A DNA stretch of 64,000 nucleotides from Paenibacillus aceris (GCF_017874035.1 NZ_JAGGKV010000001.1:310001-374000), one strand, 5' to 3'; positions 17,974 to 29,354 are shown, counted from the stretch's first letter. A program made the numbers and translations. The notes: a model not told the origin generated them from the letters alone.

Positions 17974-19371
17974 TTATAAAATGTATTGACTTAAATCTCT
18001 ATTTTGAACAATACCGCTTAACTTTTCGCGCACATACTCCGGATTAATAATGAAGGATTCCAATGTAATTTCAGGTGCTTCAAAGGAAAGATCCTCAAGT
18101 AATTTCTCCAAAATGGTATGCAAGCGACGAGCTCCGATATTTTCCGTATTCTGATTAACTTCAACCGCGATTCGCGCTATTTCATGAATAGCTTCCTCAG
18201 CGAACTCGACTGTTATACCTTCGGTTTGCAACAAAGCCGTATATTGCTTCGTCAGAGCATTCTTGGGTTCCTGCAAGATAGAAACAAAGTCTTCCAACGT
18301 TAAATCACTCAGCTCAACACGAATCGGAAAACGTCCCTGAAGCTCTGGGATTAAATCTGAAGGCTTTGCGATATGGAAAGCTCCGGCACCAATGAATAAC
18401 ACATAGTCCGTCTTCACAGGTCCATATTTCGTTACAACGGTTGAGCCTTCAACGATCGGCAGGATATCCCGTTGTACACCCTCTCTAGAAACATCTGGTC
18501 CTCCACCGCCGCGGGAACTGCTTGCAACTTTGTCGATTTCATCTATAAAAATAATACCGGATTGTTCGGCGCGATTTATGGACTCTTGGATAACATCATC
18601 CATATCAATCAATTTTTGTGCTTCTTCTTGTGTCAGTACTTTTCTTGCTTCCTTCACGGGCAGCTTGCGTTTTTTCATTTTTTTGGGCATCAAATTCCCG
18701 AACATTTCTTGCATATTCATGCCTGCTTGCTCGTTGCCTTGCCCAGCCAGCATATCCAACATAGAAGGCGATGAATCTTCTACTTCGATTTCAACAATTT
18801 CGCCCTCTAATTTACCACTAGTCAATTGTTCGGCGATTTGAGTCCTTTTCGTCGCGAGATTGGGATCAGGCGCAGTTTCTTCTTGTTCGGTCTGATTCTG
18901 ACCTCCAAACAACATCTCAAACGGATTACGCTGCGTTTTGGACCGCGAAGGACTCGGAGCAATCAAAGAAACAATTCGCTCATTCGCCAACTTCTCAGCG
19001 CGATCTTTTACGGCTTCCATCCGCTCTGACTTAACCATACGTATAGAGGTTTCAATCAAATCTCTGACCATCGACTCAACGTCGCGGCCAACGTAACCTA
19101 CTTCAGTAAATTTGGTTGCTTCCACTTTGATAAACGGTGCTCCGACCAGCTTAGCCAGTCTGCGTGCAATTTCCGTTTTCCCTACGCCTGTAGGCCCTAT
19201 CATCAAAATATTTTTGGGAACAATCTCATCCCTCATGGCTTCATCCACTAAATTTCTACGATAGCGATTCCGCAAAGCAATAGCGACTGATTTCTTTGCT
19301 TTCTTCTGACCTACAATGTATCGATCCAGTTCCTGGACAATTTGTTTAGGTGTTAGGGAGCTGTTTGCCAT
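17974..19371 (-). CDS. hslU: HslU (ClpY), ATPase subunit of the HslUV protease
   Basis: HslU is the AAA+ unfoldase that feeds substrates to HslV. The 465-residue protein has [17 protein letters not shown] at the N-terminus, Walker [16 protein letters not shown] (about residues 55-69), Walker [10 protein letters not shown], the sensor region [12 protein letters not shown] and the C-terminal LSQYIL tail that inserts into HslV. The intermediate I-domain (about residues 110-240) is present and includes a Gln/Glu-rich stretch. It lies 39 bases after hslV. Confidence 0.97.
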   Translation of the reverse strand: MANSSLTPKQIVQELDRYIVGQKKAKKSVAIALRNRYRRNLVDEAMRDEIVPKNILMIGPTGVGKTEIARRLAKLVGAPFIKVEATKFTEVGYVGRDVESMVRDLIETSIRMVKSERMEAVKDRAEKLANERIVSLIAPSPSRSKTQRNPFEMLFGGQNQTEQEETAPDPNLATKRTQIAEQLTSGKLEGEIVEIEVEDSSPSMLDMLAGQGNEQAGMNMQEMFGNLMPKKMKKRKLPVKEARKVLTQEEAQKLIDMDDVIQESINRAEQSGIIFIDEIDKVASSSRGGGGPDVSREGVQRDILPIVEGSTVVTKYGPVKTDYVLFIGAGAFHIAKPSDLIPELQGRFPIRVELSDLTLEDFVSILQEPKNALTKQYTALLQTEGITVEFAEEAIHEIARIAVEVNQNTENIGARRLHTILEKLLEDLSFEAPEITLESFIINPEYVREKLSGIVQNRDLSQYIL

Positions 19372-19410
19372 TCGGGTACCCTCCTAAAAAAGTGCGAAAT
19401 AGTATACCGT

Positions 19411-19965
19411 TTATTCGATCTCTTCGACAATAATGTTATGATTCGTGAAAACGCAGATTTCAGCAGCCGTCGTTAGTGCAGCATGAGCAATCTCTTTAGC
19501 GCTTAGTGATGGAGCATGGCGATGCAATGCTCTTCCAGCCGCCAACGCAAAACTGCCGCCAGAACCAATAGCCAAGATGCCGTCGTCCGGCTCAATCACT
19601 TCCCCATTACCCGAAAGCAGCAATAACCCAGTAGTATCCATAACGATCATCATAGCTTCCAAACGTCGCAATACACGATCTTGACGCCAATCCTTCGTAA
19701 GCTCTACGGCAGCACGCTGCAAGTTTCCGTGGTGTTCTTCCAGCTTACCTTCAAATTTCTCAAAAAGGGTAATCGCGTCGGCTACAGAACCTGCGAAACC
19801 TGCGATGACTTTCCCTCTATGTAAACGCCTAACTTTTTTGGCACTGTTTTTCATAATCATGCTGTTGCCAAAGGTTACTTGCCCATCTCCAGCAATTGCG
19901 CCTTTACCTTCATGACGTATGGCAAAAATAGTTGTCGCATGAAACTGCGCTTGACTAGCATCCAT
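19411..19965 (-). CDS. hslV: HslV (ClpQ), peptidase subunit of the HslUV protease
   Basis: HslV is the proteasome-beta-like N-terminal-nucleophile peptidase. The 184-residue protein matches the family over [49 protein letters not shown] and [15 protein letters not shown]. Bacillus ClpQ uses a Ser directly after Met; here the N-terminus reads [14 protein letters not shown], with Asp at position 2, so either processing exposes Ser4 or Thr11, or the enzyme works differently. The ATG at 19965 has GGAGGAG about 10 bases upstream, and I see no alternative start that gives Met-Ser or Met-Thr. Confidence 0.95.
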   Translation of the reverse strand: MDASQAQFHATTIFAIRHEGKGAIAGDGQVTFGNSMIMKNSAKKVRRLHRGKVIAGFAGSVADAITLFEKFEGKLEEHHGNLQRAAVELTKDWRQDRVLRRLEAMMIVMDTTGLLLLSGNGEVIEPDDGILAIGSGGSFALAAGRALHRHAPSLSAKEIAHAALTTAAEICVFTNHNIIVEEIE

Positions 19966-20044
19966 CTCTTCTCACTCCTCCAATGGAATCATACACCGTA
20001 TGAACATCTCTTTGTGTTGGTTTCGGTCTAATAAAAAGAGATAA

Positions 20045-20135
20045 ACCTCTAGCGAGGTCAATATCGAAATAAAGACCGCATCTAGAGGTAAATGTATGAG
20101 GAAACGAATGAATAATGATTCAAAACATAATTATA
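20045..20135 (-). promoter_or_regulatory. Structured spacer and candidate promoter between trmFO and hslV
   Basis: The 198-base spacer between trmFO and hslV holds, on the minus strand, a TATAAT (20130-20135) without a good -35, followed by a nested stem-loop. Its outer arms are ACCTCTAG and CTAGAGGT (20045-20052 and 20082-20089, perfect). Inside them GCGGTC can pair with GAC..CGC through a small bulge. No T run follows, so it is not a simple terminator. It may be the hslV promoter and 5' leader. Confidence 0.4.
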
Positions 20136-20163
20136 GTAACACAGTGAATAGTGTCTTTACAAC

Positions 20164-21480
20164 CTATTCCGTCTGTGTTTTCGAAAAATTCTGAATACTC
20201 TCTATTGCTCGATTAGCCAACTTCTCGTATTTCTCTTTTTTATTCCTAATTCTTTCCGGAAGCTGTGGAAGTAATCCGAAATTCGCATTCATCGGTTGAA
20301 AATGTTTAAAATCCGCTGTCGTAATGTAATGAGCCATGCTGCCTAATGTAGTTTCCTCTGGAAGCACCAGGCAAGGCTGCCCCTTCGCTAACCGTCCTGC
20401 ATTAAGACCAGCAATCAATCCGGAAGCCGCGGATTCCACATAGCCCTCCACGCCCGTCATTTGACCTGCAAAAAACAGATTCTCACGACGTTTGTACTGG
20501 TACGTCGGTTCAAGAAGCTTTGGCGAATTGATAAACGTGTTGCGATGCATAACTCCGTAACGGACGAATTCTGCTTGTTCCAGCCCTGGAATCAATGACA
20601 GAACGCGTTTTTGTTCGCCCCATTTCAAATGGGTCTGGAACCCAACCAAGTTATACAAGGTTCCTGCAGCATTATCTTGACGAAGCTGCACAACAGCGTG
20701 TGGCAGCTTTCCGGTGTGCGGGTTAATCAAACCAACCGGCTTCATCGGCCCGAACAAGACAGTCTGCTTACCGCGCTTTGCCATAACCTCTAATGGCATA
20801 CAACCTTCGAAGTAGATCTCTTTTTCGAATTCCTTAAGCTCTGCAACTTCTGCAGTAATCAAGGCTTCATAGAAAACATTGAACTCTTCTTCCGTCATTG
20901 GGCAATTAAGGTATGCTGCCTCGCCTTTGTCGTAACGGGAAGCCAGATAAACTTTATTCATATCGATAGAATCTTTTTCCACGATCGGGGCAGCCGCATC
21001 GTAGAAGTACAAGTATTCCTCGCCCATGAGTTCTTTCAACTGTGCTGATAAATCCGGTGAAGTCAGTGGCCCTGAAGCGACAACCGTAATACCTTCGGGC
21101 AATACTTGAACTTCCTCATTAATAACTTCAATGAGCGGATGGTTCCGCAGCGTTTGTGTCACGGCTTGAGAGAAGCCATCACGGTCAACGGCTAAAGCCC
21201 CTCCTGCCGGAACTGCATGCCGGTCAGCGCAGGAGAGAATTAATGAGTCCATGTGTCTCATTTCTTCTTTCAATACACCAACGGCATTAGTCAAACCATT
21301 TGAGCGTAGCGAGTTGCTGCAAACAAGTTCCGCGAATTGATCCGTAATGTGAGCAGGCGTTTTACGGACATTTCGCATTTCGTATAAAGTAACAGGCACA
21401 CCTTGACGTGCAATCTGCCAGGCTGCTTCACTTCCAGCGAGTCCTGCACCGATGACTGTTACTCTTGGGTATTCTGGCAA
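20164..21480 (-). CDS. trmFO: TrmFO, folate/FAD-dependent tRNA U54 methyltransferase
   Basis: TrmFO makes ribothymidine at position 54 of tRNA using methylene-tetrahydrofolate. The 438-residue protein begins with the FAD-binding motif [18 protein letters not shown] (residues 7-24) and shows [11 protein letters not shown] (the Cys involved in catalysis), the [23 protein letters not shown] block (here [19 protein letters not shown]) and [20 protein letters not shown] near the C-terminus. It follows topA by 12 bases, standard for Firmicutes. The xerC gene that usually follows is missing. Confidence 0.97.
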   Translation of the reverse strand: MPEYPRVTVIGAGLAGSEAAWQIARQGVPVTLYEMRNVRKTPAHITDQFAELVCSNSLRSNGLTNAVGVLKEEMRHMDSLILSCADRHAVPAGGALAVDRDGFSQAVTQTLRNHPLIEVINEEVQVLPEGITVVASGPLTSPDLSAQLKELMGEEYLYFYDAAAPIVEKDSIDMNKVYLASRYDKGEAAYLNCPMTEEEFNVFYEALITAEVAELKEFEKEIYFEGCMPLEVMAKRGKQTVLFGPMKPVGLINPHTGKLPHAVVQLRQDNAAGTLYNLVGFQTHLKWGEQKRVLSLIPGLEQAEFVRYGVMHRNTFINSPKLLEPTYQYKRRENLFFAGQMTGVEGYVESAASGLIAGLNAGRLAKGQPCLVLPEETTLGSMAHYITTADFKHFQPMNANFGLLPQLPERIRNKKEKYEKLANRAIESIQNFSKTQTE

Positions 21481-21492
21481 AATCGGACACCT

Positions 21493-23595
21493 CTAATCTT
21501 TCATATCTTCGTTTTGATCTTCGTTTACTTCTTCTTTATGATCGCATTTTGTACATTGAATGTTTAAGCCATTCTTGCTTCGTTTCTCTATCATCATCGA
21601 GCTGCAAACCGGACAAGGCTTGTTAACCGGCTTATCCCATGAGACAAAGTCACAAGTTGGATATTGATCACAGCCGTAGAAGACCCGGCCCTTCTTGCTT
21701 CTGCGTTCTACAATTTTCCCTGTATGGCAGCTTGGGCATGTGACACCAATATCTTTAATGATCGGCTTCGTATTGCGGCACTCAGGGAAGCCGGAACAAG
21801 CCAGGAACTTGCCGAAACGACCCATTTTATAAACAAGATGCTTCCCGCATTTCTCGCAGATCTCATCGGATACTTCATCTTGAATCTCGATTTCCTTCAT
21901 TTCCTCTTCAGCAAATTCAAGCCGCTTCTCAAAGGATGTATAGAAAGTATCCAAGACTCTGACCCAATCCTCTTTCCCCTCTTCCACAAAGTCAAGCTCC
22001 TCTTCCATATGAGCGGTAAACTCAATATCGAGGATTTCAGGGAAAAATTCTTGCATCAATTGAATTACCAACTCGCCTAACTCGGTAGGTATAAACTTCT
22101 TCTCTTCGATTGCCACGTAGCCGCGCTTCTGAATCGTCTCCAGCGTCGGTGCATACGTACTTGGCCGGCCAATCCCCATTTCCTCAAGCGCTCTGACTAA
22201 GCGGGCTTCTGTATACCGCGGAGGCGGTTGAGTAAAGTGCTGTTTAGGATCAACGCTTTGTTTATCCAAAGCATCTCCTTTGGATAATGGCGGAAGCAAC
22301 TTATCCTCTTCTGTCGTCCCGTCATCATTACTCTCAACATACACCTTCATAAATCCCGGGAATTTCATTTTTGACCCATTTGCCCGGAATACGGTGTCAC
22401 CTGCTGTCAAATCAATGGTCATTGTATCCAAAATAGCGGATGACATCTGACTGGCAACAAAACGATCCCATACTAACTTGTAGAGTCGAAATTGATCTCG
22501 GCTGAGGAACTCTTTCAATTGTTCCGGCTCGCGAAGTACAGAAGTTGGACGGATACCCTCATGCGCATCTTGTGCGTTAGCATTTTTCTTCGTATAAATA
22601 CGGGGCGTTTCTGGATAGAAAGCTGGACCATATTTCGTCAAAATGTACTCTTTCGCTTCTTCTTGGGCTACAGGTGAGATTCGCGTGGAATCCGTACGCA
22701 TGTACGTAATTAAACCAACGGTTCCCTCTTTGCCTAAGTCTATTCCTTCATATAATTGTTGCGCCACAGACATCGTCTTGGATGCCCGGAAATTTAATTT
22801 ACGCGCAGCCTCTTGCTGCATGGAGCTCGTAATGAAAGGAGGAGACGGGTTACGCCCTCGCTCTTTCTCTTTCACTTCTTTCACCGTAAACTTCCCGCTA
22901 CCCATTGCGGCTAGAATCTGGTCTACATCCTCCTGCGAATGCAGTTCCCTCTTCTCACCATTAATGCTGTGGTATTTGGCTTCAAACACCGTTTTGCCTG
23001 AGTCCAAAAGGGCCGTAATCGACCAGTATTCTTCAGGTTCAAATGCTTTAATCTCATTCTCACGATCATAGATCAGCTTAACTGCAACTGACTGCACACG
23101 CCCTGCCGATAAACCTTTTTTTACTTTTTTCCAAAGTAATGGGCTAATTTTATAACCAACAAGTCGATCCAATATCCGACGTGCTTGCTGCGCATTAACA
23201 AGATCCTGATTGATTCGGCGAGGCGTCTTGAAAGCGTCCTTCACCGCGTCCTTCGTAATTTCATTAAAAACAACACGGCAAAGCTCATCAGAACCAACGT
23301 CCAAATAATGTGCTAAGTGCCAGGCAATCGCTTCACCTTCACGATCCGGGTCAGCCGCCAGATATATTTTTTTAACTTTTTTACTCGCATCTTTTAACTC
23401 TTTTAATATAGAACCCTTACCACGGATAGTTATGTATTTAGGCTCAAAGTTACGATCTACTTCTACGCCAATTTGGCTTTTCGGAAGGTCGCGAATATGA
23501 CCCATCGAGGCTTTTACGATAAATTTGCTGCCTAAATACTTGCCGATGGTTTTTGCTTTTGCTGGTGACTCAACAATGACTAAAGAATCCGCCAT
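21493..23595 (-). CDS. topA: DNA topoisomerase I
   Basis: TopA relaxes negative supercoils. The 700-residue protein has the TOPRIM domain ([17 protein letters not shown] at the start, [15 protein letters not shown]), the catalytic Tyr in [14 protein letters not shown] and three C-terminal zinc ribbons (CEKCGK..CRN, CPSCHTG..CDF, CPVCSSM..CDHKEE). I chose the ATG at 23595, preceded by GGGGAGGAAGG. An upstream in-frame start would place 10 residues over that site. It lies between dprA and trmFO. Confidence 0.97.
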   Translation of the reverse strand: MADSLVIVESPAKAKTIGKYLGSKFIVKASMGHIRDLPKSQIGVEVDRNFEPKYITIRGKGSILKELKDASKKVKKIYLAADPDREGEAIAWHLAHYLDVGSDELCRVVFNEITKDAVKDAFKTPRRINQDLVNAQQARRILDRLVGYKISPLLWKKVKKGLSAGRVQSVAVKLIYDRENEIKAFEPEEYWSITALLDSGKTVFEAKYHSINGEKRELHSQEDVDQILAAMGSGKFTVKEVKEKERGRNPSPPFITSSMQQEAARKLNFRASKTMSVAQQLYEGIDLGKEGTVGLITYMRTDSTRISPVAQEEAKEYILTKYGPAFYPETPRIYTKKNANAQDAHEGIRPTSVLREPEQLKEFLSRDQFRLYKLVWDRFVASQMSSAILDTMTIDLTAGDTVFRANGSKMKFPGFMKVYVESNDDGTTEEDKLLPPLSKGDALDKQSVDPKQHFTQPPPRYTEARLVRALEEMGIGRPSTYAPTLETIQKRGYVAIEEKKFIPTELGELVIQLMQEFFPEILDIEFTAHMEEELDFVEEGKEDWVRVLDTFYTSFEKRLEFAEEEMKEIEIQDEVSDEICEKCGKHLVYKMGRFGKFLACSGFPECRNTKPIIKDIGVTCPSCHTGKIVERRSKKGRVFYGCDQYPTCDFVSWDKPVNKPCPVCSSMMIEKRSKNGLNIQCTKCDHKEEVNEDQNEDMKD

Positions 23596-23665
23596 GGATC
23601 GTCCTTCCTCCCCTCTTAATTTCAAGGTTAAGTCTATTGGCGAGAAGAAAAACTTCTTGAATAGC

Positions 23666-24757
23666 CTATGCTTGGATGTAGGTAGAACCTGGAAGCTGTT
23701 TAATCGCCTTTTTCACTAGTAAAGATAACAGAACTGCATGCAAATGTCCAAACGTAAATTGTCCGCCCTCCAATAAGGCATCAATCGAAACCGGTTCACT
23801 CGACAGTTTTCGGAAAATTTCGTCTTCCTCCTCCGTCAATATAAATGATGGAAGAGGCTTCTTTATGGCATGCATTTCATCTGAACTTATCATATAGTTG
23901 TAGTCGTCTACAATCTCTTCTACACGTGTTACTAATTTGGCGCCATCTTTCAGGAGCTTATGAACACCGCTGCTTTGACGGGAATTAATCGGTCCCGGAA
24001 CAGCGAAAACGTCCCGTGATTCCTCGAGCGCAAACTCAACCGTAATCAGCGATCCGCTGTCCTCAGCAGCTTCCACAACAGTGACACCAAGCGACAATCC
24101 CGCTATGATACGGTTTCGCTGCGGAAACATGCCAGGCCTCATCCCAGTACCAATAGGGTATTCAGAAATGATAACACCTTCTTGCTCAATATGTCGAAAT
24201 AATAAAGCATTCTCACGCGGGTAAATTTGATTGATAGCGCAACCAAGAACAGCTACCGTCTTCGATTTTCCCTGTAAGGCGCCGATATGGGCTTTGCTGT
24301 CGATTCCTCTGGCAAGGCCGCTGACAATGCCGAATCCTGCTCTCGAAAGAGCGGCAGCCCATTCCTCAGCAATCTTTTTGCCATAAATGGTCGGCGTTCG
24401 GGTTCCAACGATTCCTAGAAGCCGTCCATTCAAAAAAGATGGACTTCCCTTCACATAAAGCACCCAAGGAGGCTGCGCAATTTCTTTCAAAATCTGAGGG
24501 TACTCGTCGTCCAAAATTGTTACAATTTGAATGGATTGCTTCATATATATTTGCAGTCTTTCCTCGACAAATGAACGAGTAAACCGCGAGGCAATTAGTT
24601 CAGCCACAGAGCCTCGGATACCTTTTGAGGAAATTTCTGCTGCAGAGAGCTCAAACAATACTTGGGGCTCCGGAAAACGGCTTATGAGCTGAAGCATTGT
24701 TTTCCAGCCAACGCCGTCAAGCTCGTGGAGGCCAAATAAAATGATTCGATTATCCAT
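23666..24757 (-). CDS. dprA: DprA/Smf, DNA-processing protein
   Basis: DprA loads RecA on incoming single-stranded DNA during natural transformation. The 363-residue protein has an N-terminal HhH/SAM-like region ([15 protein letters not shown]). The Rossmann-type DprA core follows, with [34 protein letters not shown] and [11 protein letters not shown], and a C-terminal winged helix ([20 protein letters not shown]). The start is the ATG at 24757 with AAGGAG about 11 bases upstream. It sits between sucD and topA, as in Bacillus subtilis. Confidence 0.95.
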   Translation of the reverse strand: MDNRIILFGLHELDGVGWKTMLQLISRFPEPQVLFELSAAEISSKGIRGSVAELIASRFTRSFVEERLQIYMKQSIQIVTILDDEYPQILKEIAQPPWVLYVKGSPSFLNGRLLGIVGTRTPTIYGKKIAEEWAAALSRAGFGIVSGLARGIDSKAHIGALQGKSKTVAVLGCAINQIYPRENALLFRHIEQEGVIISEYPIGTGMRPGMFPQRNRIIAGLSLGVTVVEAAEDSGSLITVEFALEESRDVFAVPGPINSRQSSGVHKLLKDGAKLVTRVEEIVDDYNYMISSDEMHAIKKPLPSFILTEEEDEIFRKLSSEPVSIDALLEGGQFTFGHLHAVLLSLLVKKAIKQLPGSTYIQA

Positions 24758-24803
24758 TAGTATATACACTCCTTACTCGAATGACAAATCTTTGCAAAGC
24801 TAG

Positions 24804-24850
24804 AAAAAGAAAAAACCTCCCAAATCCCTAAATTAGGGAAATGGAAGGTT
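24804..24850 (-). terminator. Intrinsic terminator after sucD
   Basis: On the minus strand, AACCTTCCATTTCCCTAA pairs with the following TTAGGGATTTGGGAGGTT, giving a long imperfect stem, and a T-rich run follows. It separates sucCD from dprA. Confidence 0.85.
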
Positions 24851-24871
24851 GCTTACCTTCGACAGAAAACA

Positions 24872-25804
24872 CTATTTTTTTGTGATAACTTTGTCGAGCA
24901 TTCCTTTTTCTTCAAGTACGCTAACAAGTGTTGAACCCATTTCAGATGGCGTAGCCGCTACGCGGATTCCGCATCTTTCCATAGTTGCAACTTTCTCAGC
25001 TGCTGTACCTTTACCACCGGAAATAATCGCACCGGCATGGCCCATACGTTTTCCTGGAGGCGCAGTTTTACCGCCGATGAAACCAACAACTGGTTTCGTC
25101 ATGTTGGCAGCAACCCATTCAGCCGCTTCTTCTTCTGCTGTTCCACCGATCTCACCGATCATAATAACAGCATAAGTGTCAGGATCTTCATTGAAACGTT
25201 TGAGGATATCGATAAACTCGGAACCTTTAACAGGGTCTCCACCGATACCAACTGCGGAGGATTGTCCGATTCCGCGCGTTGTCAATTGGTGAACTGCTTC
25301 GTAAGTTAGTGTTCCGGAACGGGAAACAACACCTACGTGACCTGGCGTGTGGATGTAACCAGGCATGATACCGATTTTGCACTCGCCTGGTGTAATAACA
25401 CCTGGGCAGTTTGGTCCGATTAGAACGGTTCTCTTGCCTTCCATGTAACGTTTCACGTTAACCATGTCAAGGACAGGAATACCTTCTGTAATACAGATAA
25501 CGAGATCAAGATCAGCGTCAACTGCTTCAATAATGGATTCTGCTGCAAATGCAGGTGGTACATAAATAACGGATGCTGTTGCACCAGTTGCATTTTTAGC
25601 TTCGATTACTGTGTTAAAAACCGGAAGTTGAACGAGTTCACCGTTTTCCAGTGTGATGTCTACTTTTGTTCCGCCTTTACCTGGGGTTACGCCACCAACC
25701 ATTTGTGTGCCGTATTCTAGACCGCCTTTGGTATGAAACAAACCCGTAGCGCCGGTAATCCCTTGAGTAATGACTTTTGTATGTTTATTGACCAAAATAC
25801 TCAT
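24872..25804 (-). CDS. sucD: Succinyl-CoA synthetase alpha subunit
   Basis: SucD forms the CoA-binding and phospho-histidine subunit of succinyl-CoA synthetase in the TCA cycle. The 310-residue protein shows [19 protein letters not shown] at the start, [15 protein letters not shown] and the active-site His in [17 protein letters not shown]. Length is slightly over the usual 300. It follows sucC by 48 bases and is terminated by a strong hairpin. Confidence 0.97.
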   Translation of the reverse strand: MSILVNKHTKVITQGITGATGLFHTKGGLEYGTQMVGGVTPGKGGTKVDITLENGELVQLPVFNTVIEAKNATGATASVIYVPPAFAAESIIEAVDADLDLVICITEGIPVLDMVNVKRYMEGKRTVLIGPNCPGVITPGECKIGIMPGYIHTPGHVGVVSRSGTLTYEAVHQLTTRGIGQSSAVGIGGDPVKGSEFIDILKRFNEDPDTYAVIMIGEIGGTAEEEAAEWVAANMTKPVVGFIGGKTAPPGKRMGHAGAIISGGKGTAAEKVATMERCGIRVAATPSEMGSTLVSVLEEKGMLDKVITKK

Positions 25805-25852
25805 GATCTTTTGTTCACATCCCCTATATTATTTAAAACCGCACGGGTTTAA

Positions 25853-27013
25853 TTATTTCACAAGTGCAACGATTTTTTGAGCGCCGTCTGCCATGGAATC
25901 AGCAGCAACAATGTTCAAGCCGGATTCGTTAAGAATCTTTTTACCAAGTTCCACGTTTGTCCCTTCAAGACGAACAACAAGCGGACGGGATAGACCCAGT
26001 TCTCTAGCCGCGGCAACAACACCGTCAGCAATAACGTCACAACGCATGATACCGCCGAAGATGTTAACGAAAATCCCTTTAACTTGCTCATCGGACAGAA
26101 TGATTTTGAATGCTTCTGTAACTTTCTCTTTCGTAGCACCGCCCCCTACGTCAAGGAAGTTAGCAGGGTCTCCGCCGTAGTGCTTGATGATGTCCATAGT
26201 AGCCATCGCAAGTCCTGCGCCGTTAACCATACAACCGATATTACCGTCAAGAGCAATGTAGCTCAGGTCATACTTGGAAGCTTGGATTTCTTTGGCATCT
26301 TCCTCTTCAAGGTCGCGAAGAGCAACGATATCCTTGTGACGGAATAGAGCGTTAGAATCAAAGTTCAATTTGGCATCAAGAGCCATAACGTCACCAGAAC
26401 CAGTAACAACCAATGGGTTGATCTCAGCAATGGAGCAATCTTTCTCTACGAAAGCTTTATAAAGAGCAAGCATGAATTTAACTGCTTTGTTTACAAGTTC
26501 GTTAGGAATGTTGATGGAGTATGCAAGTCTACGAGCTTGGAAAGCTTGAAGACCGATAGCAGGATCTACAACTTCTTTGAAAATTTTCTCAGGAGAATGC
26601 TCAGCAACCTCTTCGATTTCCGTACCGCCCTCTTCAGACGCCATCAAAACGACGCTGCCTGTAGCGCGATCAACAACAACACCTACATAATATTCTTTCT
26701 TAATGTCACACCCTTCTTCGATCAAAAGGCGTTTAACTTCTTTACCTTCTGGACCTGTTTGGTGAGTGACAAGCACTTTGCCAAGAATTTCGTTTGCATA
26801 TGTACGAACTTCATCGAGGTTTTTGGCTACCTTAACGCCGCCTGCTTTACCGCGACCTCCGGCATGAATTTGCGCCTTTACAACGACGACGGATGTTCCA
26901 AGTTCTTTCGCTGCTTCAACAGCTTCATCTACGGTGAAAGCAACTTTCCCGTTAGGAACGCTGACTCCGTACTGTCTCAGGACTTCTTTGCCTTGGTACT
27001 CATGGATATTCAT
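25853..27013 (-). CDS. sucC: Succinyl-CoA synthetase beta subunit
   Basis: SucC is the ATP-grasp, nucleotide-binding subunit of succinyl-CoA synthetase. The 386-residue protein begins [20 protein letters not shown] and shows [33 protein letters not shown] and [17 protein letters not shown], all typical. The ATG is preceded by AGGAGGATTTTAGGAA. The 277-base gap upstream holds a TACAAT -10-like hexamer (27149-27154) without a clear -35. A CodY-box-like match there is too weak (about 10 of 15) to claim. Confidence 0.97.
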   Translation of the reverse strand: MNIHEYQGKEVLRQYGVSVPNGKVAFTVDEAVEAAKELGTSVVVVKAQIHAGGRGKAGGVKVAKNLDEVRTYANEILGKVLVTHQTGPEGKEVKRLLIEEGCDIKKEYYVGVVVDRATGSVVLMASEEGGTEIEEVAEHSPEKIFKEVVDPAIGLQAFQARRLAYSINIPNELVNKAVKFMLALYKAFVEKDCSIAEINPLVVTGSGDVMALDAKLNFDSNALFRHKDIVALRDLEEEDAKEIQASKYDLSYIALDGNIGCMVNGAGLAMATMDIIKHYGGDPANFLDVGGGATKEKVTEAFKIILSDEQVKGIFVNIFGGIMRCDVIADGVVAAARELGLSRPLVVRLEGTNVELGKKILNESGLNIVAADSMADGAQKIVALVK

Positions 27014-27285
27014 TTCCTAAAATCCTCCTATCAGTATGGACTTTCTATACGTGCTATACAGGGGAAAAGTGTAATTTCCTATTTGTGTTGTGCACGAAAT
27101 AAATCTTGCTGCCGGAATTAGTATCACACTTCTTCGCAAGCCCTAACCATTGTATCACTAATTTTCGACAGTTTCCTTATTTTTTTCGTTAATTCATTCA
27201 AATTTTCCTTTCACACTGAAAAACTTTAGCTATCACACCCAGGCCAAAAACCATTTTTATGCCTAAAAATTACGAAAACTGTCAT

Positions 27286-27324
27286 TAAAAAGGACGTATT
27301 TTCCAAAAATGAAAAATACGTCCT
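27286..27324 (-). terminator. Intrinsic terminator after the small CxxC gene
   Basis: A 12-base-pair perfect stem (AGGACGTATTTT with AAAATACGTCCT) with a 10-base loop is followed on the minus strand by TTTTT. It lies 12 bases after the stop of the small CxxC protein gene. Confidence 0.85.
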
Positions 27325-27336
27325 GCTTTTCATTTG

Positions 27337-27594
27337 TCAGTAATGCGGGGTAGTAGGTGTATTCATTCGCGGTTCGCGCTCAGCTTGCTTAATAAATCGA
27401 AGCTCGTTGCCTGTGAAGCTGCACACAAGACATTGAATCATCGGTTCTTCTTCAGGTATAGCGTCAGGATCGCTGAACTCCGTTATGTTTCCGGACAGGG
27501 CATCCTTTAAAAATGACTGCGCATAACTGGTAATTACGCTGAATTTAATACGATTAGAACGGCAGTTTGGACAAAAATACGGCTTCTCCTGCAT
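27337..27594 (-). CDS. Small CxxC/CxxC protein of unknown function
   Basis: I do not recognise a characterised family. The 85-residue protein has two CxxC pairs, CPNCRSNRIKF (residues 8-18) and QCLVCSFTG (residues 54-62), which could form one zinc ribbon split by an acidic insertion (DPDAIPEEEP). The C-terminus is rich in Pro and Thr. It stands alone between sucC and the divergent comM-like gene and has its own strong terminator. A weak ribosome site (GAGGTGAT about 4 bases before ATG) supports the start. It could be a small regulatory or RNA-binding protein, but that is only a guess. Confidence 0.7.
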   Translation of the reverse strand: MQEKPYFCPNCRSNRIKFSVITSYAQSFLKDALSGNITEFSDPDAIPEEEPMIQCLVCSFTGNELRFIKQAEREPRMNTPTTPHY

Positions 27595-27661
27595 ATCATC
27601 ACCTCATCTTCCAGTATGTGCATGTTGTCTTTTTTTAAAACGTTCGCAGCTGTTTTAAGGA

Positions 27662-27690
27662 TTGCGTAAATTTTCCATTTTCTATACAAT
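27662..27690 (+). promoter_or_regulatory. Sigma-A-type promoter for the comM/yifB-like gene
   Basis: TTGCGT (27662-27667), a 17-base spacer and TACAAT (27685-27690) match a sigma-A promoter. The leader of about 85 bases contains a short inverted repeat, CAGCAG-TT-CTGCTG (27739-27752), just before the ribosome binding site. Confidence 0.6.
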
Positions 27691-27781
27691 AGAGGGAAAT
27701 ATGCGGATCAATAAGGAAGCACCTTTAATCCTGATGCCCAGCAGTTCTGCTGCTCAATTAAGGAGAGGAAGGTGTTTTTTT

Positions 27782-29353
27782 ATGTACGGAAAAGTTTGGA
27801 GTGCCTGCTTGCAGGGAATAGAAGGGCGAACGATTGAAGTTGAAGTAGATATATCAAGCGGTTTACCGCAAGTGAATTTGGTTGGGCTTCCCGATTCCGC
27901 CATTCGAGAATCTGTCGAAAGAGTTCGTGCCTCCATCAAGAATTGCGGATACAGTTTCCCGATGGATCGAATTACCGTGAATCTGGCACCGGCAGACTTG
28001 CGCAAGGAGGGTTCCTCTTTCGATTTAGCTATTGCTGTTGCCATTCTAATTACGACTGGTCAGGTAATGAATGAATCCTTGCAGATGACCTTATTTCTAG
28101 GAGAACTTGCACTTGATGGCTCTCTTAGACCTGTTCCAGGAGTGTTATCTATGGCCCATGCAGCGAAACAGTTAGGCATCAAACGAGTGTGCGTACCGCA
28201 CTTAAATGCCGCAGAAGCCTCTCTCATTGAGGGCATCGAGGTATGTGGAATTACAAATCTTTCTGATTTTAGAAATTGGAATTCACAAACCCATCATGAA
28301 TTTATTTTTCATGCGGTAAATAACAACCACGATGGAATTTCGACAAATTGTTCAGCAAAAAGCTTTGATTTCGACGATTACGCTGATGTCAATGGGCAGC
28401 ATCAAGTCAAACGAGCTATGATGATAGCGGCAGCCGGCATGCACAACATTCTGTTAATCGGGCCTCCGGGGACTGGAAAAACGATGTTGGTCAAGCGCAT
28501 GCCTACCATTCTACCGCCTATGTCTGATCATGAGGCACTAGAGGTCACCAAAATATTCAGCGCCTCAGGCAAGCTTACAGACCGCTCATCACTCATGCGT
28601 ACCCGGTCCTTTCGAGCCCCGCACCATACGATTTCCGCAGCCGGACTAGTCGGCGGTGGGACGATTCCAAAACCGGGGGAGGTCAGTTTAGCGCATAGGG
28701 GAATTTTGTTTTTGGACGAGCTACCTGAATTTACAAGAAACGCACTGGAAGTGCTTAGACAGCCTCTTGAAGATCGATCCGTAACCATTGCCAGAGCAAG
28801 AGCGGTTTACACATTCCCTTCGCAATTTATATTAGCTGCTGCAATGAATCCGTGCCCCTGCGGTTATTATGGAACTGTAACCGAAGCAAATGCGTGCGTA
28901 TGTTCATCTGCCAAAATCATTCAATATCGTTCCAAAATATCCGGCCCCCTTCTCGATCGCATCGACCTGCATGTCGAGGTTCCTAAGCCTAGCTACGCCC
29001 AGTTGAACGAACATATTCACTCTAATCCTCTCTCTTCCAAAGAAATGCTGGCGAAAGTATTAATTGCCCACAAGAGGCAGCAGAAACGCTATGCGGATAC
29101 GGGTATTCAGCATAATAATGAATTAACCGGTAGCCGAATGAAGCAAGCTTGCCATCTAACAACCGAAGGAGATCAACTCCTTCGTGCTTCTTTCGAAGCT
29201 CTTGGACTTAGCGCAAGAGCTCATGACCGCATTCTGCGCCTGGCCTTAACGATAGCAGATTTGGAGGAAAGCAATCATATCCTCCCGCACCATTTGGCTG
29301 AAGCTATCCAGTACCGGAACCTCGATAAACAGCAAAAAGAAAATGAATGTTAA
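27782..29353 (+). CDS. comM: ComM/YifB-like Mg-chelatase-type AAA+ ATPase
   Basis: This 523-residue protein belongs to the YifB/ComM family of Mg-chelatase-like AAA+ ATPases; ComM of Gram-negatives is a branch-migration helicase in natural transformation. It starts MYGKVWSACLQGIEG and has an N-terminal ChlI/Lon-S16-like domain (VNLVGLPDSAIRESVERVRA). The AAA+ domain follows, with Walker A LIGPPGTGKTMLVKRMP and Walker B GILFLDELPEF, plus AMNPCPCGYYG and a C-terminal helical lid. The reading frame extends 40 codons upstream, but the ATG at 27782 follows AGGAGAGGAAGGTG. It is on the opposite strand from its neighbours. Confidence 0.92.
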   Translation: MYGKVWSACLQGIEGRTIEVEVDISSGLPQVNLVGLPDSAIRESVERVRASIKNCGYSFPMDRITVNLAPADLRKEGSSFDLAIAVAILITTGQVMNESLQMTLFLGELALDGSLRPVPGVLSMAHAAKQLGIKRVCVPHLNAAEASLIEGIEVCGITNLSDFRNWNSQTHHEFIFHAVNNNHDGISTNCSAKSFDFDDYADVNGQHQVKRAMMIAAAGMHNILLIGPPGTGKTMLVKRMPTILPPMSDHEALEVTKIFSASGKLTDRSSLMRTRSFRAPHHTISAAGLVGGGTIPKPGEVSLAHRGILFLDELPEFTRNALEVLRQPLEDRSVTIARARAVYTFPSQFILAAAMNPCPCGYYGTVTEANACVCSSAKIIQYRSKISGPLLDRIDLHVEVPKPSYAQLNEHIHSNPLSSKEMLAKVLIAHKRQQKRYADTGIQHNNELTGSRMKQACHLTTEGDQLLRASFEALGLSARAHDRILRLALTIADLEESNHILPHHLAEAIQYRNLDKQQKENEC

Positions 29354-29354
29354 C

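Noticed and set aside
20041..20095. dif-like site where xerC is missing
   Set aside because: The inverted repeat has 8-bp arms 29 bases apart, unlike the 28-bp dif with a 6-bp centre.
27140..27180. CodY box upstream of sucC
   Set aside because: The best 15-base match has only about 10 identities to AATTTTCWGAAAATT, within chance for AT-rich DNA.
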